Below, piece after piece: positions 1 to 10,649 of a stretch of 64,000 bases of DNA. Both the position numbers and the translations under genes were made by a program. The notes under the pieces were generated by a model. It made no database searches, was not told the origin of the DNA, and saw only the letters and a program-made list of their open reading frames with translations. The stretch's first letter is position 1; each line of letters starts with the position of its first letter. The stretch is from Diphasiastrum complanatum (taxonomy: Eukaryota; Streptophyta; Lycopodiopsida; Lycopodiales; Lycopodiaceae), in contig CM055103.1 of assembly GCA_029204225.1 (NCBI GenBank), positions 4,799,756 to 4,863,755 on the forward strand. Direction: 5' to 3'.

Positions 1-1570
1 TTAGGCCTGACTTAGAAAAAAAAAACTTGAATCAGTGGTTGACTTCTTAGAATTTTCTCAATCAAGAATGTCTATCAGCATAATGATCATCTTTTTTGGT
101 AGCAAATGGTTATGATACTCAAAAGTAAATTTATGTTCAAGAATCGATGATGAATGTATATAGAATCTTGTTTGCCTCTTTAAAATCCTCTTTTTTAATG
201 TCAGAATTAGAGAAACATTATCATGCGTCATTTTTTGTGTTCAGGATTGGATGCAAGAAACACCAAAACAAATTATGACCTTTCTTTAGAGTGGATTAAA
301 ATCATTGTATTATTGTCCAAATATTCTACATCAATTTGTTACCAGCCGTTACTTCATATGGAAACAAAGCAAGGTATGCAATGATTGTACATTACATTAG
401 TTTCAAGATTGCATGAATCAAAAAAGCACTTAGTTTCCTTGAGTTAGTTTCTTTATTCAGTCTACAAGAATGTGTAAGATGCTCATAACATATATTAGAG
501 GTTTCCTGGTAAAAAAATAGCTTTAAATTTTGAATACTACTTTATCTTGCTTTTTAAAAATCTCTTACCAAAGCTTCAGTTTGAAACATACTAAACCCTA
601 AACAATGAAATATTTTGATGACTAAGTTCATCAAGCTGAGTACAAAAAATCTTGATTCTCGAAGACTAACTTTTGTATCTCCCTACTTCTAAGCATAAAC
701 TCTCAATTTTCAAGCCTCATTAAATCCAACACAATATAAAATCATTTCTTTGATTCATCCTAATCATGTTCATCTAGTTCGCTACTTGGGCACTCAATGC
801 ATATGTAGACGAGTCACCAACTTATTAAAAAAGGTAACAAATATTCATTAAAAAATATGAAATTATTAACAATGTCCCCAATTTTCCTGCACATCCAAAA
901 GTCTTATGATGTTTTCTTTCGATGATTGAATCTCTTTTCATGTTATTAGTGAATTAGGATTGATTAAAAGAATCTTGCCTTTGTAAACTTTTTTCTAACA
1001 TAAATTGGGTTTACATAAATTTATGATGATTACATATTTTGATAAACTAGGTTCATTGAATTGATTTTTACTACTAAAGAATAACACTATCGTGGTTCAA
1101 TAAAAATGATATTTTGTCTAGTTCGTCAAAAACAGTAATTGTAAATAAATCTTCAGTTATGAAATTTTAGTGCTAGATGATGACATGCTCAACTAATGTA
1201 CTATAGAAATTGTTCTAAGAGAACATCTATGCTTGTACAAAAAGTTGATTATAATTTGGAATTGGAAATATTAGTGGTGCTTACAATAATTATGATAGAA
1301 TGAGTTCTACTATTGAAAATTTTCACTATCTTGCCCCATAAGAAAATTATCTTTGCGAACCTAAATCATGAATGCTATAGTTGTAAATGAATCTTCAACT
1401 ATGAAAATTTAGTGATAGATGTTGGCATGCTCAAATTGTTATATAATGAAAATTTCTAATAAGAGAATGTCTTTACTTTTACAGGTGTTGTATATATCTT
1501 AAAAGTGGGAACGTTAGTGGTGGTGCTTACAATAAACACGAAATAATGTGGACTTGGTGAGATATTTTAA
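1..1570. other. AT-rich non-coding stretch
   Basis: I see no coding region here on either strand. The only structure found is a diverged direct repeat (1141-1289 and 1383-1535, listed separately). It lies just before the first recognisable coding piece and may be leader or intron sequence of that decayed element, but nothing proves this. Confidence 0.5.
1141..1535 (+). repeat. Diverged direct repeat, two copies of about 150 bp
   Basis: Copy one (1141-1289) begins GTAAATAAATCTTCAGTTAT and ends near TTAGTGGTGCTTACAATAA. Copy two (1383-1535) begins GTAAATGAATCTTCAACTAT and ends near AGTGGTGGTGCTTACAATAA. The middle parts also line up (ATGACATGCTCAA against TTGGCATGCTCAA), with small indels. By eye roughly three quarters of positions agree, so this is an old segmental duplication. 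The second copy abuts the DUF7869-type pseudogene. Confidence 0.65.
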
Positions 1571-2005
1571 TTGGATCCAAATGCAACTTGTCATGGAAAA
1601 CAGATTGGTATCAGAAAATGCTCAATCATTGTTCATGCAGCCACTCAAAAAGGAAAGTTATTGTTTGTTCCTACAATGGATGTCGATACTTTGGATGAAG
1701 CAATTGGCGGTTTTGTCATTTGGCATATTCAAGATGTGAAAGTCAAAGATAATGCTTCTTGGTTTCCAAGGGAGGCTCGAACTTGGGACCAAAGAAACTT
1801 TGGATGCCAAGTTAACCAACTAGGCCAACCCCTTTGGGCAAAAGTCAAAGATAATGACACATTGAACAATTCAACGAGAGTACAAACAAATGCCAACGTG
1901 GATGATGATGATATTGAAGATCCAAGTGAGGAGATCATTGAAGAAGCACTGATTCAAAATGAGGCAAAAAGATTACATGTCAAGATTGGCTTGACAAGAA
2001 GGTAA
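1571..2005 (+). pseudogene. Unidentified coding fragment, 144 codons
   Basis: An open frame of 144 codons with coding-like composition. It has a hydrophobic core (GGFVIWHIQDVKVKD), a Trp/Arg-rich stretch (WFPREARTWDQRNFGCQ) and an acidic tail (DDDDIEDPSEEIIEEA) ending in a stop at 2003-2005. I do not recognise the family. It lies on the same strand, about 330 bp upstream of a DUF7869-type pseudogene, and could be its N-terminal exon. It could equally be a piece of another element: the DNA between the two has many stops, and no convincing splice sites join them. No signal peptide or membrane segment is visible. Confidence 0.35.
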
Positions 2006-2330
2006 AAGTTTTTAATGCAGGTTGTGAAATTGCCCTAGGAGAAGGGTACATTTTGCTTGTATTCTCGTATGAGGCAATTAACGTTGAGGAACTTGGTGAC
2101 GACCACGTGGGAATTACTATAATGAAATGGTATGGGCACGATGAATGAGAAGTCAGACTTGCTAAAATGGCCAATTGATCAAGTCACTTAATGAATGGAT
2201 CAAGACTGAGGGGTTTAGAAACAACAAAATCTGACTTCTTAAATGATGATGAGCATAGTAGTGAAGAGTTAAACGCTACCTTTCTAATGGTCGGAGAAAC
2301 GTTACTCGACAAAAAAAAAGGCCATATAAC

Positions 2331-4751
2331 ATGATTCATAGAAAAGCAAAAACTTCAAGTTGTTCAAGTGAGAAAAAGAGAGAAGCCAAGTGCTCATTGG
2401 AAGCAATTCAAAAAGTGGCATCCATAGATTGTTGCAAGCAACAATGTTGTCAACTTATGAGTCGTGACAAGATTCATGATGCACGAAAGCAATTTTGGGG
2501 CCAAAGTTTTGAAAACAGGGTGACATATGTGTATGACATGTTACAAACTACACATAATGTAAGCGGTTCAAGATGCGCATACATGATGTTTCAAAGAGAG
2601 CCAATTTGTAGTGTAGCGTGGTACAAAATCCATGGATTGCCAAAAGCTTCATTTCATAGGTACAAGCCATCCTACAATGAAGGGTCCAGAAAGTCAATAC
2701 ATGGCAATGCACAAATTATTGGACGAGCTTGGAAACATGTTGAACTGGCCTTGGCTATAATAGATGCATTTGTGGAAAACAATGCTGAGCAAATGCCTCA
2801 CAAAAATAGAACTACAGAGATGGGAGAAAGACATGTTCAACTTGTAATCCTGATATTTACAAACAACAAGATATATTGAGAGAGGTCAATGATACGCTAA
2901 AGAATATGGGCTCCAAATCCATATCGCCTTCTACATTTAGCCGGTATTGGAGAACACGTTATAAGCATGTGAAAAACTAGCACATTCTCTAAATGTGACA
3001 CTTGCACAAATATTAAGCTGCAACTCGAATCTACCATGGTGGAAACTAAGAGAAATAAATTATTCAAAGAAAGAAACAGATACATGCTTGAACAAATGAC
3101 TTGTAGAAACTTGTACTATGCGTGGAGATTGAAGTCAGAAAGAGAACCAGAGCATTACATGTGCATGATTCATGACAAAATGGATCAAAATAAGACAAGT
3201 CTTCCACGAATACAACCAACTCCCAAGTCCTTGAATAGAATTTTTCAATTACCTGTGTCACTCACTGGTATGCTAACACACGGCCATGGAGGTAACGCTT
3301 ATGGTCATTTTGCTACAAGCTTTTGGCCAAGTGGCCCGAATTTCACAATTGGTTCAATTGTGAAATGTTTAAAAAACTTAGAAATTCAAAATGAAGATAA
3401 AATAGGAGATCTCAATGCAAATGTTGTTACGAATCAACCTTTTTGGAGGGACTCCTTTCTAAAAAGTGCTTAGATGTGCATCATTCTTTGAAAGTCACGA
3501 CAAATAAAGACAAACCATCGAGCAATAGTAGTAGCATTGCTAGTTTGACTAGCAGCACAAGCAACAATGTTCAATTCAAACGTTTGCCTAGAAATCTTCT
3601 TCTACAACTAGACAATTGTGGTGGTGAAAATAAAAACAGATATGTTTTTGCTTTCCTCTCTTTGCTCATGGCAGTAGGAGTATTCGAGATGTTGTAGCTG
3701 GGATTTTTTATGGTGGGTCACACTCATGAAGATGTGGACGGCATGTTTGGAAATTTTTCTGAATGTGTAAGAACAAAATGTGTTTTCACATTGCCACATT
3801 CAATGGAGTGCTTTCGAAATTGCACAAAAAAAACATCCAGTGCCTTATTTGGTGCAAGAAGTGCCTGATTTTAAGTCATTTATTGAAGGTTTTCTTTGTG
3901 ATAAAGAACAAAGACTTGTGGGCCACTCGAAGCCATTGGAATGTCTTTTCTTTGTGAAAGATGGCATTCCAATCATGCAGTACATGATGCATCCAAATGC
4001 AAATGAGTGGATTCCTTAGGAAAGCATTCAAATATGGAAGGTTGATGAAAATGGGCATTCTTTTCTGCCAATTGGAAGCCCTAAAGCACTACCATTGTTT
4101 TCTTTTCTCAAAGATAGAGACATAATCAATGGCGGAATACATAGGTACATGAAATACTGGGAGGGACATCTTCAAAATCCATTGAACCCACCTGAATTTA
4201 TGATGTTCATCACACCTGTGATTACCTGCTGGAGACAAATTCGCGCTCTTATGAATACATAGAGCAAACAATACGAGGAGTTACAAGATGGTTTTTGGCC
4301 GAATACTCGTTAGAGAGATTCTACTATTCTTGAAAATGATGCAAATTCAAATGCTAACAAAATAGAAGAACAAAAACATTAGTGTGGACCAGCATATGGG
4401 AGACCAATGGAAGCCTTCAGGCCTCAAGTAGATGTTCATAAAGAGAATTTTGTTATGATTTGACCACCATCAGGTGACGAAAATGGCAATGAAGAAGATG
4501 ACGTGTATCCTATTTGGTTAGCTGTCACATTATCACAAGTTGAAACGGATAAGAGATCCAATAACTACATGAAAATATTGGTGCAATGGTGGGCCCCATG
4601 TTCTAAAGGAAACATGTCAGAAAAGGAACGCTATCGAGATTGTTGGAGTAAGCAATGGAAAGTGAACCTTAATGATCTCGAGGGAAAATGTTTCAAGCAC
4701 AGTCTAGAGCTGGAAACCTTAAAAAGATCCCCATCAAATAAAAAGTATTAA
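2331..4751 (+). pseudogene. Decayed DUF7869-type, transposon-like gene
   Basis: Successive plus-strand frames (2331-2879, 3036-3473, 3443-3697, 3780-4310, 4503-4751) together read like the eukaryotic DUF7869 family. Members are long proteins of unknown function that behave like transposon genes. Family hallmarks in order: a Cys-rich start with CCKQQCCQL (near residue 35 of the first frame), GRAWKHVELALAIIDAFVEN (about 2730-2780), DKMDQNKTSLPRIQ (about 3170-3225), LTGMLTHGHGGNAYGHF (3260-3310), then LLQLDNCGGENKNRYVFAFL (3600-3660) and GFFMVGHTHEDVDGMFGNF (3700-3760). The last two are the most conserved blocks of the domain; their Asp/His/Glu residues are a plausible metal site, which is inference. 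A Trp-rich C-terminal module (WLAVTLSQ, ILVQWWAP) follows at 4503-4751. At least five frameshifts or stops (for example TAG at 3694 and 4018) make it non-functional. No terminal repeats were found, so the element's boundaries are unknown. Confidence 0.72.
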
Positions 4752-4840
4752 GATTTCTAAGGTGGCTGTACAAAGGCAAAACAAGGATTGATCATTGAAA
4801 ATGATGAAGTCTTCGAAGAATAGTTTCATGTTTTTTAAAG

Positions 4841-6637
4841 GTGTTTTTTAACACCACTGGTTCTTCCTTGGAAAAGGTTGTTGCTAATGATTTCTTTGAT
4901 CATATGGAAAAAGATGTTGCTAGGTGCATGCATGAAGGAGGTGGTTCTTCTACATTCTTTTGTGATGAGTCCAAGAAAGTCATTTTTGCAAGTGGAGTCA
5001 CATGTCTTCATAAAGAGAGTAGATCAAATGGTTCTATCAAGAGACTTGGTGAGGGAGATAGTCACAAGTCAAGAAGAAGAGAAGTATGTGAAGAGTTCAA
5101 AGTAGGATGTACTTTGAATGATGTCATTGTGAATGATAGTGAAGAAGAATCATTATCATATGAGTCATTACCTAAAACATTGAGTAGAAGTTCTTGTTTG
5201 AAAAAAGAGAATACTTCAATCATCCTTATGTTGAAGGTACTAATCATTTTTTTCATGGCTTCTAATGTTTTTGAGGTTTCTACTTCTAATGATGCAATTA
5301 TTAAGAGGGAGTCTTATGAAAGAAAGAGAAATGGAAGATTGGTTATTGGGAAGATCCAAGGCATGGATCTCACATCTCTTCATCAACTCAAAGGATCCTA
5401 TGATTGTGAATTGATCACTCATGATCGAGATGACAAAAGGTTGGTTGGAGAAGACGACATGGAGCAAATCGAGAGGCAATTTCTTCAAGTCAAGGAAAAT
5501 CTCATTGGTGAGCTTATTGAGGTTTTTTATGGACTCAAGAGGGCTAGATTTATTAGGTTTGATACTCATCTTCACCTAATCTACTTCATGTTGGATGGAA
5601 AGTTTGGAATCTATCTTTTGATTTATGATGGTGACATTGGTGACATTGTTTTCACTAACCTTTATGGAAGATCGAGATCAAGCATTGATGAGATCTTGTT
5701 GGATCTAGATCATGTGTTTGAGAGGGAGTATTTCCAGAGGTTCAGGTCTGAATATATTTATATCTTTGATATCTTTGATGATCAAGAGAAAGGTAAGCAA
5801 GTGGAAGCGACTCACTTTGCTTTACTCACATGTTTTGAAGAATTTTCTTTTGTAGATGATGCTATGCAAGTGGATATTGGCTCTCATGGTCTTCATACTA
5901 GAAAAGCAAGTAATGGATCTGGAAAACAAAGTATGTTCAATGACTTTGATGGTCAAGAGGAAGATCAAGAAGTTGATCTCAAAGGGCTTCAACAACACAA
6001 AAGAAAAGGTGGCAATTTGGAGCTAGTCAAGAGCATCAAAGGAGAGTCATTTGGCAAAGATGTTATGGATCTGTTTTTTCAGCTTATTGAAGACTCAAGT
6101 AAGGTCAAAGGAACATCAAGGAAGTGTTTTTCAAGTTTACTTTACATGTTCTATCTCATTTTTGAGCTATTTCATGTGGATGTGTGCAAATTGTCAAGAT
6201 ATGGGCAAACTAGCTACATTGTCTTGCAATATCTTATTGTTGGAGTTGTACTAGCATTCTTGGCTGGTTTTGCTGATGGAAGTGAAGCTATTGGAGGTTC
6301 ATTATATCACTCATTCATGGCCAAGTCATCAAGTATTGATGATATATTGTGGCAAGATGGAGATGGAGGCTCATTCATGGAGTTTTATGGTGGAGACATA
6401 TCAAGAAAGGACAAAATTGGAGGACAAAAGCAAGAAAATGGTCATCACTCACATTTATTGTTTGGTTTCTGTAATTTTTCAGAGAGTTCAAAGTTTGAAA
6501 CATGGAGGAATCATTTTATTCACATTCTATTTGGTTCTTCATGTTCTAGTTATATCTTGATGTGGAAAATTGATGTAAGAAATAGTGAAGCATCCAATTT
6601 GGACACTATTCTCTATATCAAGGAGATCTATACTTAG
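4841..6637 (+). CDS. 598-codon ORF in a copia-derived element, RT inactivated
   Basis: A long uninterrupted frame. Residues 1-115 (FFDHMEKDVA, SNGSIKRLGEGDSHKSRRRE, CTLNDVIVNDSEEE) match the 3' part of the minus-strand ORF at 14891-15616 almost residue for residue. The Ser/Glu-rich stretch resembles the copia spacer between integrase and RT. At about residues 205-275 a copia reverse transcriptase is visible but eroded: MEQIERQFLQVKENLIGELI, FYGLKRARFIRFD, and LLIYDGDIGDIVF, where the catalytic YVDD box should be. YDGD lacks the second catalytic Asp of YxDD, so RT activity is not expected. Residues 275-598 are unfamiliar. They include an acidic stretch and a probable membrane-like segment (YIVLQYLIVGVVLAFLAGFA). 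A polypurine tract and an LTR start lie 61-71 bp after the stop. It may be an in-frame chimera of copia debris that escaped stops, or a coding gene of a non-autonomous element. The start codon is uncertain; the earliest frame start is taken. Confidence 0.5.
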   Translation: MFFNTTGSSLEKVVANDFFDHMEKDVARCMHEGGGSSTFFCDESKKVIFASGVTCLHKESRSNGSIKRLGEGDSHKSRRREVCEEFKVGCTLNDVIVNDSEEESLSYESLPKTLSRSSCLKKENTSIILMLKVLIIFFMASNVFEVSTSNDAIIKRESYERKRNGRLVIGKIQGMDLTSLHQLKGSYDCELITHDRDDKRLVGEDDMEQIERQFLQVKENLIGELIEVFYGLKRARFIRFDTHLHLIYFMLDGKFGIYLLIYDGDIGDIVFTNLYGRSRSSIDEILLDLDHVFEREYFQRFRSEYIYIFDIFDDQEKGKQVEATHFALLTCFEEFSFVDDAMQVDIGSHGLHTRKASNGSGKQSMFNDFDGQEEDQEVDLKGLQQHKRKGGNLELVKSIKGESFGKDVMDLFFQLIEDSSKVKGTSRKCFSSLLYMFYLIFELFHVDVCKLSRYGQTSYIVLQYLIVGVVLAFLAGFADGSEAIGGSLYHSFMAKSSSIDDILWQDGDGGSFMEFYGGDISRKDKIGGQKQENGHHSHLLFGFCNFSESSKFETWRNHFIHILFGSSCSSYILMWKIDVRNSEASNLDTILYIKEIYT

Positions 6638-6698
6638 GATGGAGATCATTCTAAAGCTCAATCAAAGTTCTATTGTCAAAACTATGCCAAAACTAGTT

Positions 6699-6708
6699 GA
6701 AGAGGGAG
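6699..6708 (+). other. Polypurine tract of a copia element
   Basis: GAAGAGGGAG directly precedes the LTR start TGTGAGAG. The phrase AGTTGAAGAGGGAGTGTGA recurs at 25684-25701 before another LTR. This is the plus-strand priming site expected at the 3' end of an LTR retrotransposon interior. Confidence 0.75.
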
Positions 6709-7084
6709 TGTGAGAGATTTCAACTAGTTTAGTCTAGTTTAGTCATATTTTGGTAAATTGTCAACAAGTGGCCAAATAGGGTTTGGACACTCTATAAAAG
6801 GATGTTAATCATGGACAAACACATCTTCTCTCTTCTATCTCTCATTTCATTATTATACATGGTTCTCTTTGGGTACTACTACTCATTGGTGCACTATCTT
6901 GGTGATATCTTGCAATCTTGTATGTAGAATGCTCATATTTTGCTATTTTTGGTTCCACACGTGTGAAATATAGTAGGGTATTGTAAATGTACAGACAACA
7001 AACATATTTTATGTTCTGGTTCATGTTTGATAAGTATCTCTTAGAGTTTGCATCTCTTTTTGTATGTAGATGCTATTTTTTCTA
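6709..7084 (+). mobile_element. 3' LTR of a copia element, approximate end
   Basis: It begins TGTGAGAG right after the polypurine tract. It contains a TATA box (6793-6799) and a palindromic TCCACACGTGTGAAA motif near 6953-6968; the same CACACGTGTG core occurs in the LTRs at 18.5 kb and 25.7 kb. A plausible 3' end is the CTACA at about 7080-7084 (TG...CA), but with no partner LTR in view this end is a guess. It would supply promoter and polyadenylation signals to the element carrying the 598-codon ORF. Confidence 0.6.
6793..6799 (+). promoter_or_regulatory. TATA box inside LTR
   Basis: TATAAAA in the context CACTCTATAAAAGG, about 85 bp into the LTR. This is the usual place for a retrotransposon core promoter between U3 and R. 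Confidence 0.5.
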
Positions 7085-7334
7085 CATTGGCAAGATCGTT
7101 GGTTTGCTCCTTATTGTAACCAAAGATCAAGGACATGGATTGGATTTTGAATGACCTGAAATCCTTCACAATGCTCCGTGAATGACATCCATCTATGCAA
7201 GTTTTGTAATCTACTCTGCCAGTTCAGCAACCATGGGTATTCATGAGAGAGCCTTCTTAGGGAGAATTAACATGGATTTTATTAACTTTGCCTTCAGTAC
7301 CTAGGAGGAGAAATCCAAAATTTACATTATTTTT

Positions 7335-7646
7335 CAGGGAGCCACACACAAGCTGCATGTGACCGAAGCCGCCCTTGCTGCCATAGGGATAGCGTCTGGT
7401 ACCCAAGCTTCACTGAACCATAAGCAAGCTAAACAGGCTATTAAGCCTTATATTGACACTACAAATGATCTGTATTAGACTAATGATGGCTATCTTCTAG
7501 ATGCCATTACTGATCCTGCCATCCATGCTTTTGCTCAGCTCCTCAACGAGGATAGATCATAGGTTGATCAAGATTTCACTATCTTATGTGTTGATTTGCT
7601 TGGTATAAGCACTAGAAGAAAATTCAGAAGTTCCATATCTTTGTGA
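7335..7646 (+). pseudogene. Unidentified coding-like fragment with two stops
   Basis: From TTTTTCAG at 7331-7337, which looks like a 3' splice site, one frame runs about 100 codons with ordinary protein composition (THKLHVTEAALAAIGIASG, HKQAKQAIKPYIDTTNDLY, LDAITDPAIHAFAQLLNEDR, VDQDFTILCVDLLG). It is broken by only two internal TAG codons, after NDLY and after EDRS. I do not recognise the family. It could be a decayed host exon or the leader and gag part of the neighbouring copia fragment. Confidence 0.3.
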
Positions 7647-7731
7647 TTTCTTTTTGAAAAAATTTGTTGTTGTTCAAAGGATTGCTTTGTGCATTGGAAC
7701 AGGTTGAAGGAGAGGATCAAGTCATTGCTAC

Positions 7732-7986
7732 ATGGCTACGTCAAGTGGAGTCATGCTGGAAGCCAATGATAGGCTTACCTTAAGTAACTATTCATTGTGG
7801 AAAGTGAGGATGGAATCATTTCTTGAGATGAATGTGGAAATGTTGAAATCTAGCGGGCCACTCAAGCCATTTAAACATTTTACCATTGATGAGTGGGGTA
7901 TGGCTCATTCCGTAAGCACATGGTCAGAGGAACATACATCAGATGAAAGCGAGAGCGAGATTGACAACAAGCAGCTTCAGCGCTGA
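7732..7986 (+). pseudogene. Ty1/copia gag N-terminus, truncated
   Basis: An 84-codon frame starting MATSSGVMLEANDRLTLSNY and continuing SLWKVRMESFLE. This is the usual opening of plant copia Gag: a hydroxylated/Asn stretch, then the N-Y-x-x-W-K...R-M-E core of the UBN2-type capsid domain. Full copia Gag runs about 250-350 residues; here the reading frame stops after 84 and no capsid core, zinc knuckle or protease follows. The next 800 bp are non-coding, so this is a severed 5' coding end. No primer-binding site was seen upstream. Gag would normally form the virus-like particle. Confidence 0.6.
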
Positions 7987-8830
7987 AATCGGCTAAAGAG
8001 GAATCAACAATAAGACTCAGTGAAACTCGTCTTCTTTCATAGGGGAATATGTATTACGCCAACTTTGGGCCACTGCAATATAATTGCAATGCGGTATTAT
8101 AATAATTGAATAAACAAGTTTTGATAAATCGTTGTAGGAATGATTACGAGTTGCCTATTAACATAGTTAAAAGTTAGGACAGTATGGAAATAGTAAGGTT
8201 GTTTTCAAAGGTGTTAGTGAAGAATGAAAGGTCATACTCGGATGGTGAGTGAAGAAGTTGAACCAACCACAAGGCAACCAAAGACGAAACGATTGCGGTC
8301 TTTATTGTCTTAGCGACGGAAGTCGAATCGACTACAAGACATCCGCATATGAAATATTTGTGATTGTTGCGGGGTTTTGCGGTGACTTGTTGTGGTAAGC
8401 TGCGGAGTGTATAAATAAAAGGATTATGGCTGAAGCAGGGGACTTTTTGGTTTCACTTGGTGCTCAAGTGTAGCTAGTGGTTGGAAGGGTGAGTTCCAAT
8501 CAAGAGTTGCACTTCATAATTACTACACCCACGACTGTTGTGAACATATGTATTGTTTCTTGATAGTGTTGATGGTGTAATGTCATTTATAGTTGAATGG
8601 GATGTGTATACTCTAGAATTTCAATTATTGTTCCTCATAGTTAGTGACATGGAATACAATACCATTGTAGGTTTGATGTTGATTATTATTTAGTATGATG
8701 GGTTTAATTTGTTATTGTTGTGGAACCTATTGTATGTGGTAATTTAGTAGTAATGATTATGTGCATAGCAATGTTCTCATACACGGTTTAGTGTCAGGTA
8801 GTTAGGTGAACATTTTACCCCCCTAACAAT
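7987..8830. other. Non-coding, possibly LTR-derived
   Basis: No coding signal. A TATAAATAAAAGG sequence at about 8410 followed by a Gly/Lys-free leader-like stretch could be an LTR core promoter. No TG...CA ends, PBS or partner repeat could be found, so the identity stays open. Confidence 0.3.
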
Positions 8831-8837
8831 GTGGTCG

Positions 8838-9052
8838 TCGATTTGTGACACGTCAGCCTCTGAATTTTGTTAACAAAAAAGTGTCCAAACCCATCCAATG
8901 AATATGCGACGCATACCCAACGACGTATAACTGGACGTCGAAGTGCGACAAGAAAACAACTTGTTAGAATCATACGTATGTTAACATCGAAGTGTTTACA
9001 TCCTTGTGACGGATGTCCGACAGATGTATAAATGGGCGTCGAAATCCGACGT
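8838..9052 (+). repeat. GACGTC-rich repeat zone, possible DNA-transposon subterminal region
   Basis: Two similar 30-bp blocks, about 8920-8950 (GACGTATAACTGGACGTCGA, then AGTGCGAC) and 9021-9050 (AGATGTATAAATGGGCGTCG, then AAATCCGAC). Further GACG/CGTC and TCCGAC words occur at 8838-8862, 8905-8915 and 9008-9020. The zone is CpG-rich in a very AT-rich setting. CACTA elements often carry such short repeats next to their ends, and a TNP2 pseudogene lies 1.6 kb downstream on the same strand. The link is inference; no CACTA terminus was located. Confidence 0.4.
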
Positions 9053-10640
9053 CTGTAATTTTATTAAAAAAAATAAAAATGCATAAAAAATAGCATGCTA
9101 ATTTTGATCATAAGCTATTCTTGGAGCGGTGTTCTTGGAGTGCTTTTGAGGCAACATATTTGGAATGCATTCAACATTTGGACCAAATAGCAAGTATGAG
9201 GTATGCAGTGCATTTAATATTCAAACTACATTTTACATCATTGAAATTATATAAATGCATTCCACATTAAAAAAAAGAGAACAATAACGATTTTATAAAT
9301 TGCAATAATCTTTTAGTAATGTCAAACAATGTACTACAAAATTGTTGCTTTTGCAGTCTCTCTAACTTGATAAGTTTACAAGTGAGCTATAAGATAAACC
9401 TAATCTACTTGTAATTGTGCTTTTTGCTCAGGAGTTAGTGATGCGTACAAATCAGTAACATAATCTCCACTACTCCCACCATTGCCAGACCCCAACATGA
9501 ATATTACATTTATAACATACAATACATTACAATGAACCCTAATGGTTGAATAAAATTAACAATAATCCAAGAATATATTGAAATAAAGTTGAAAAGAAAA
9601 TCAATTACGGAAATTGGCAACTATGGCCAAGGTTGTCTGTAATTTTATGTCTGTCACTGCCATCTTAGTTGACAAGTGGTAAAGGAATTGCAATCATATC
9701 CTATCTCTACAAGAATAACATGTTGAGTAGTACAAATGAGTCACTCAACTAAGTTGAGCTCCTCATAAGTTAAACTTGTTTGTAGCATTTGTGTCAGAGC
9801 TCAGTACCGAACCACATATGGATAAATTAGAACATGTATTACAGTTTTTTTGGTTGTTGTAAATTTTGAAAAGAAAAACACATTGTTATTGAATAACGAC
9901 AGTGAAGGCAAGAGTGCTATTAAACACCAACCAGTAACGTCACAGCAACTCCTGGTATTGGTTCTGCTCAATACAACCTTATGGGGCTAGGAAAGGGTTT
10001 CATACTTGTGATGACAAAAAAAAGGATAAACACGAGTTTATAATCTACAACAAGATGCAAAAGAATCTTATAAGAGTACAAATAAGAATTCTACTATACA
10101 AAAATCAAAACATAATAATCAATATTTTTCTAAATTAACTAATTTTATGTTATTTGTGTCTGTACTTGTGCATATATGCAGTATACCACAAGGACATGAA
10201 TCACATTCAGATCACTCTAGCGGTGAAGACACTACTTGAGTCAATAGAGTAAATGATACACATGTTTGTACATTGATAAAGAATTTGTTACTATTAGTTA
10301 AAATGACTTCACATATTATGGTAAAGTGACATGTACTTGATTTTTGTTTCTCGCAAAAAAAAATATTTTCAAGATAAAATATGGTGATGGGCAAAAGATG
10401 CGTGAAAGACCCATTGTTGAGAATCATTTGTGGAAGTTTGGATGAAAAGATTAGGGTCAACCGTCGAATTTGAAAGACGTTGAGGTTTGTTAACTTTATA
10501 TGATTGTTTTTTATAATGCTCATCATTCTATGTATGTTACTTATTGAATTTGGTTAATGTGTATAAGGAGTTGATCCATCTGTGTTTACTTACAATCATT
10601 ATCAAGTTTTGATACGCATGAGAGAACAAAGAATGAAACA
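9053..10640. other. AT-rich stretch without recognisable genes
   Basis: Apart from short accidental frames I see nothing supportable. The final few hundred bases (10400-10640) may be the unrecognisable 5' part of the TNP2 pseudogene that follows. Confidence 0.4.
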
Positions 10641-10649
10641 AATTTAAGA

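Noticed and set aside
6184-6297. Hydrophobic segment in the 598-codon ORF considered as a retroviral envelope-like domain
   Set aside because: A single hydrophobic stretch without signal peptide, glycosylation clusters or coiled coil does not support an envelope gene.
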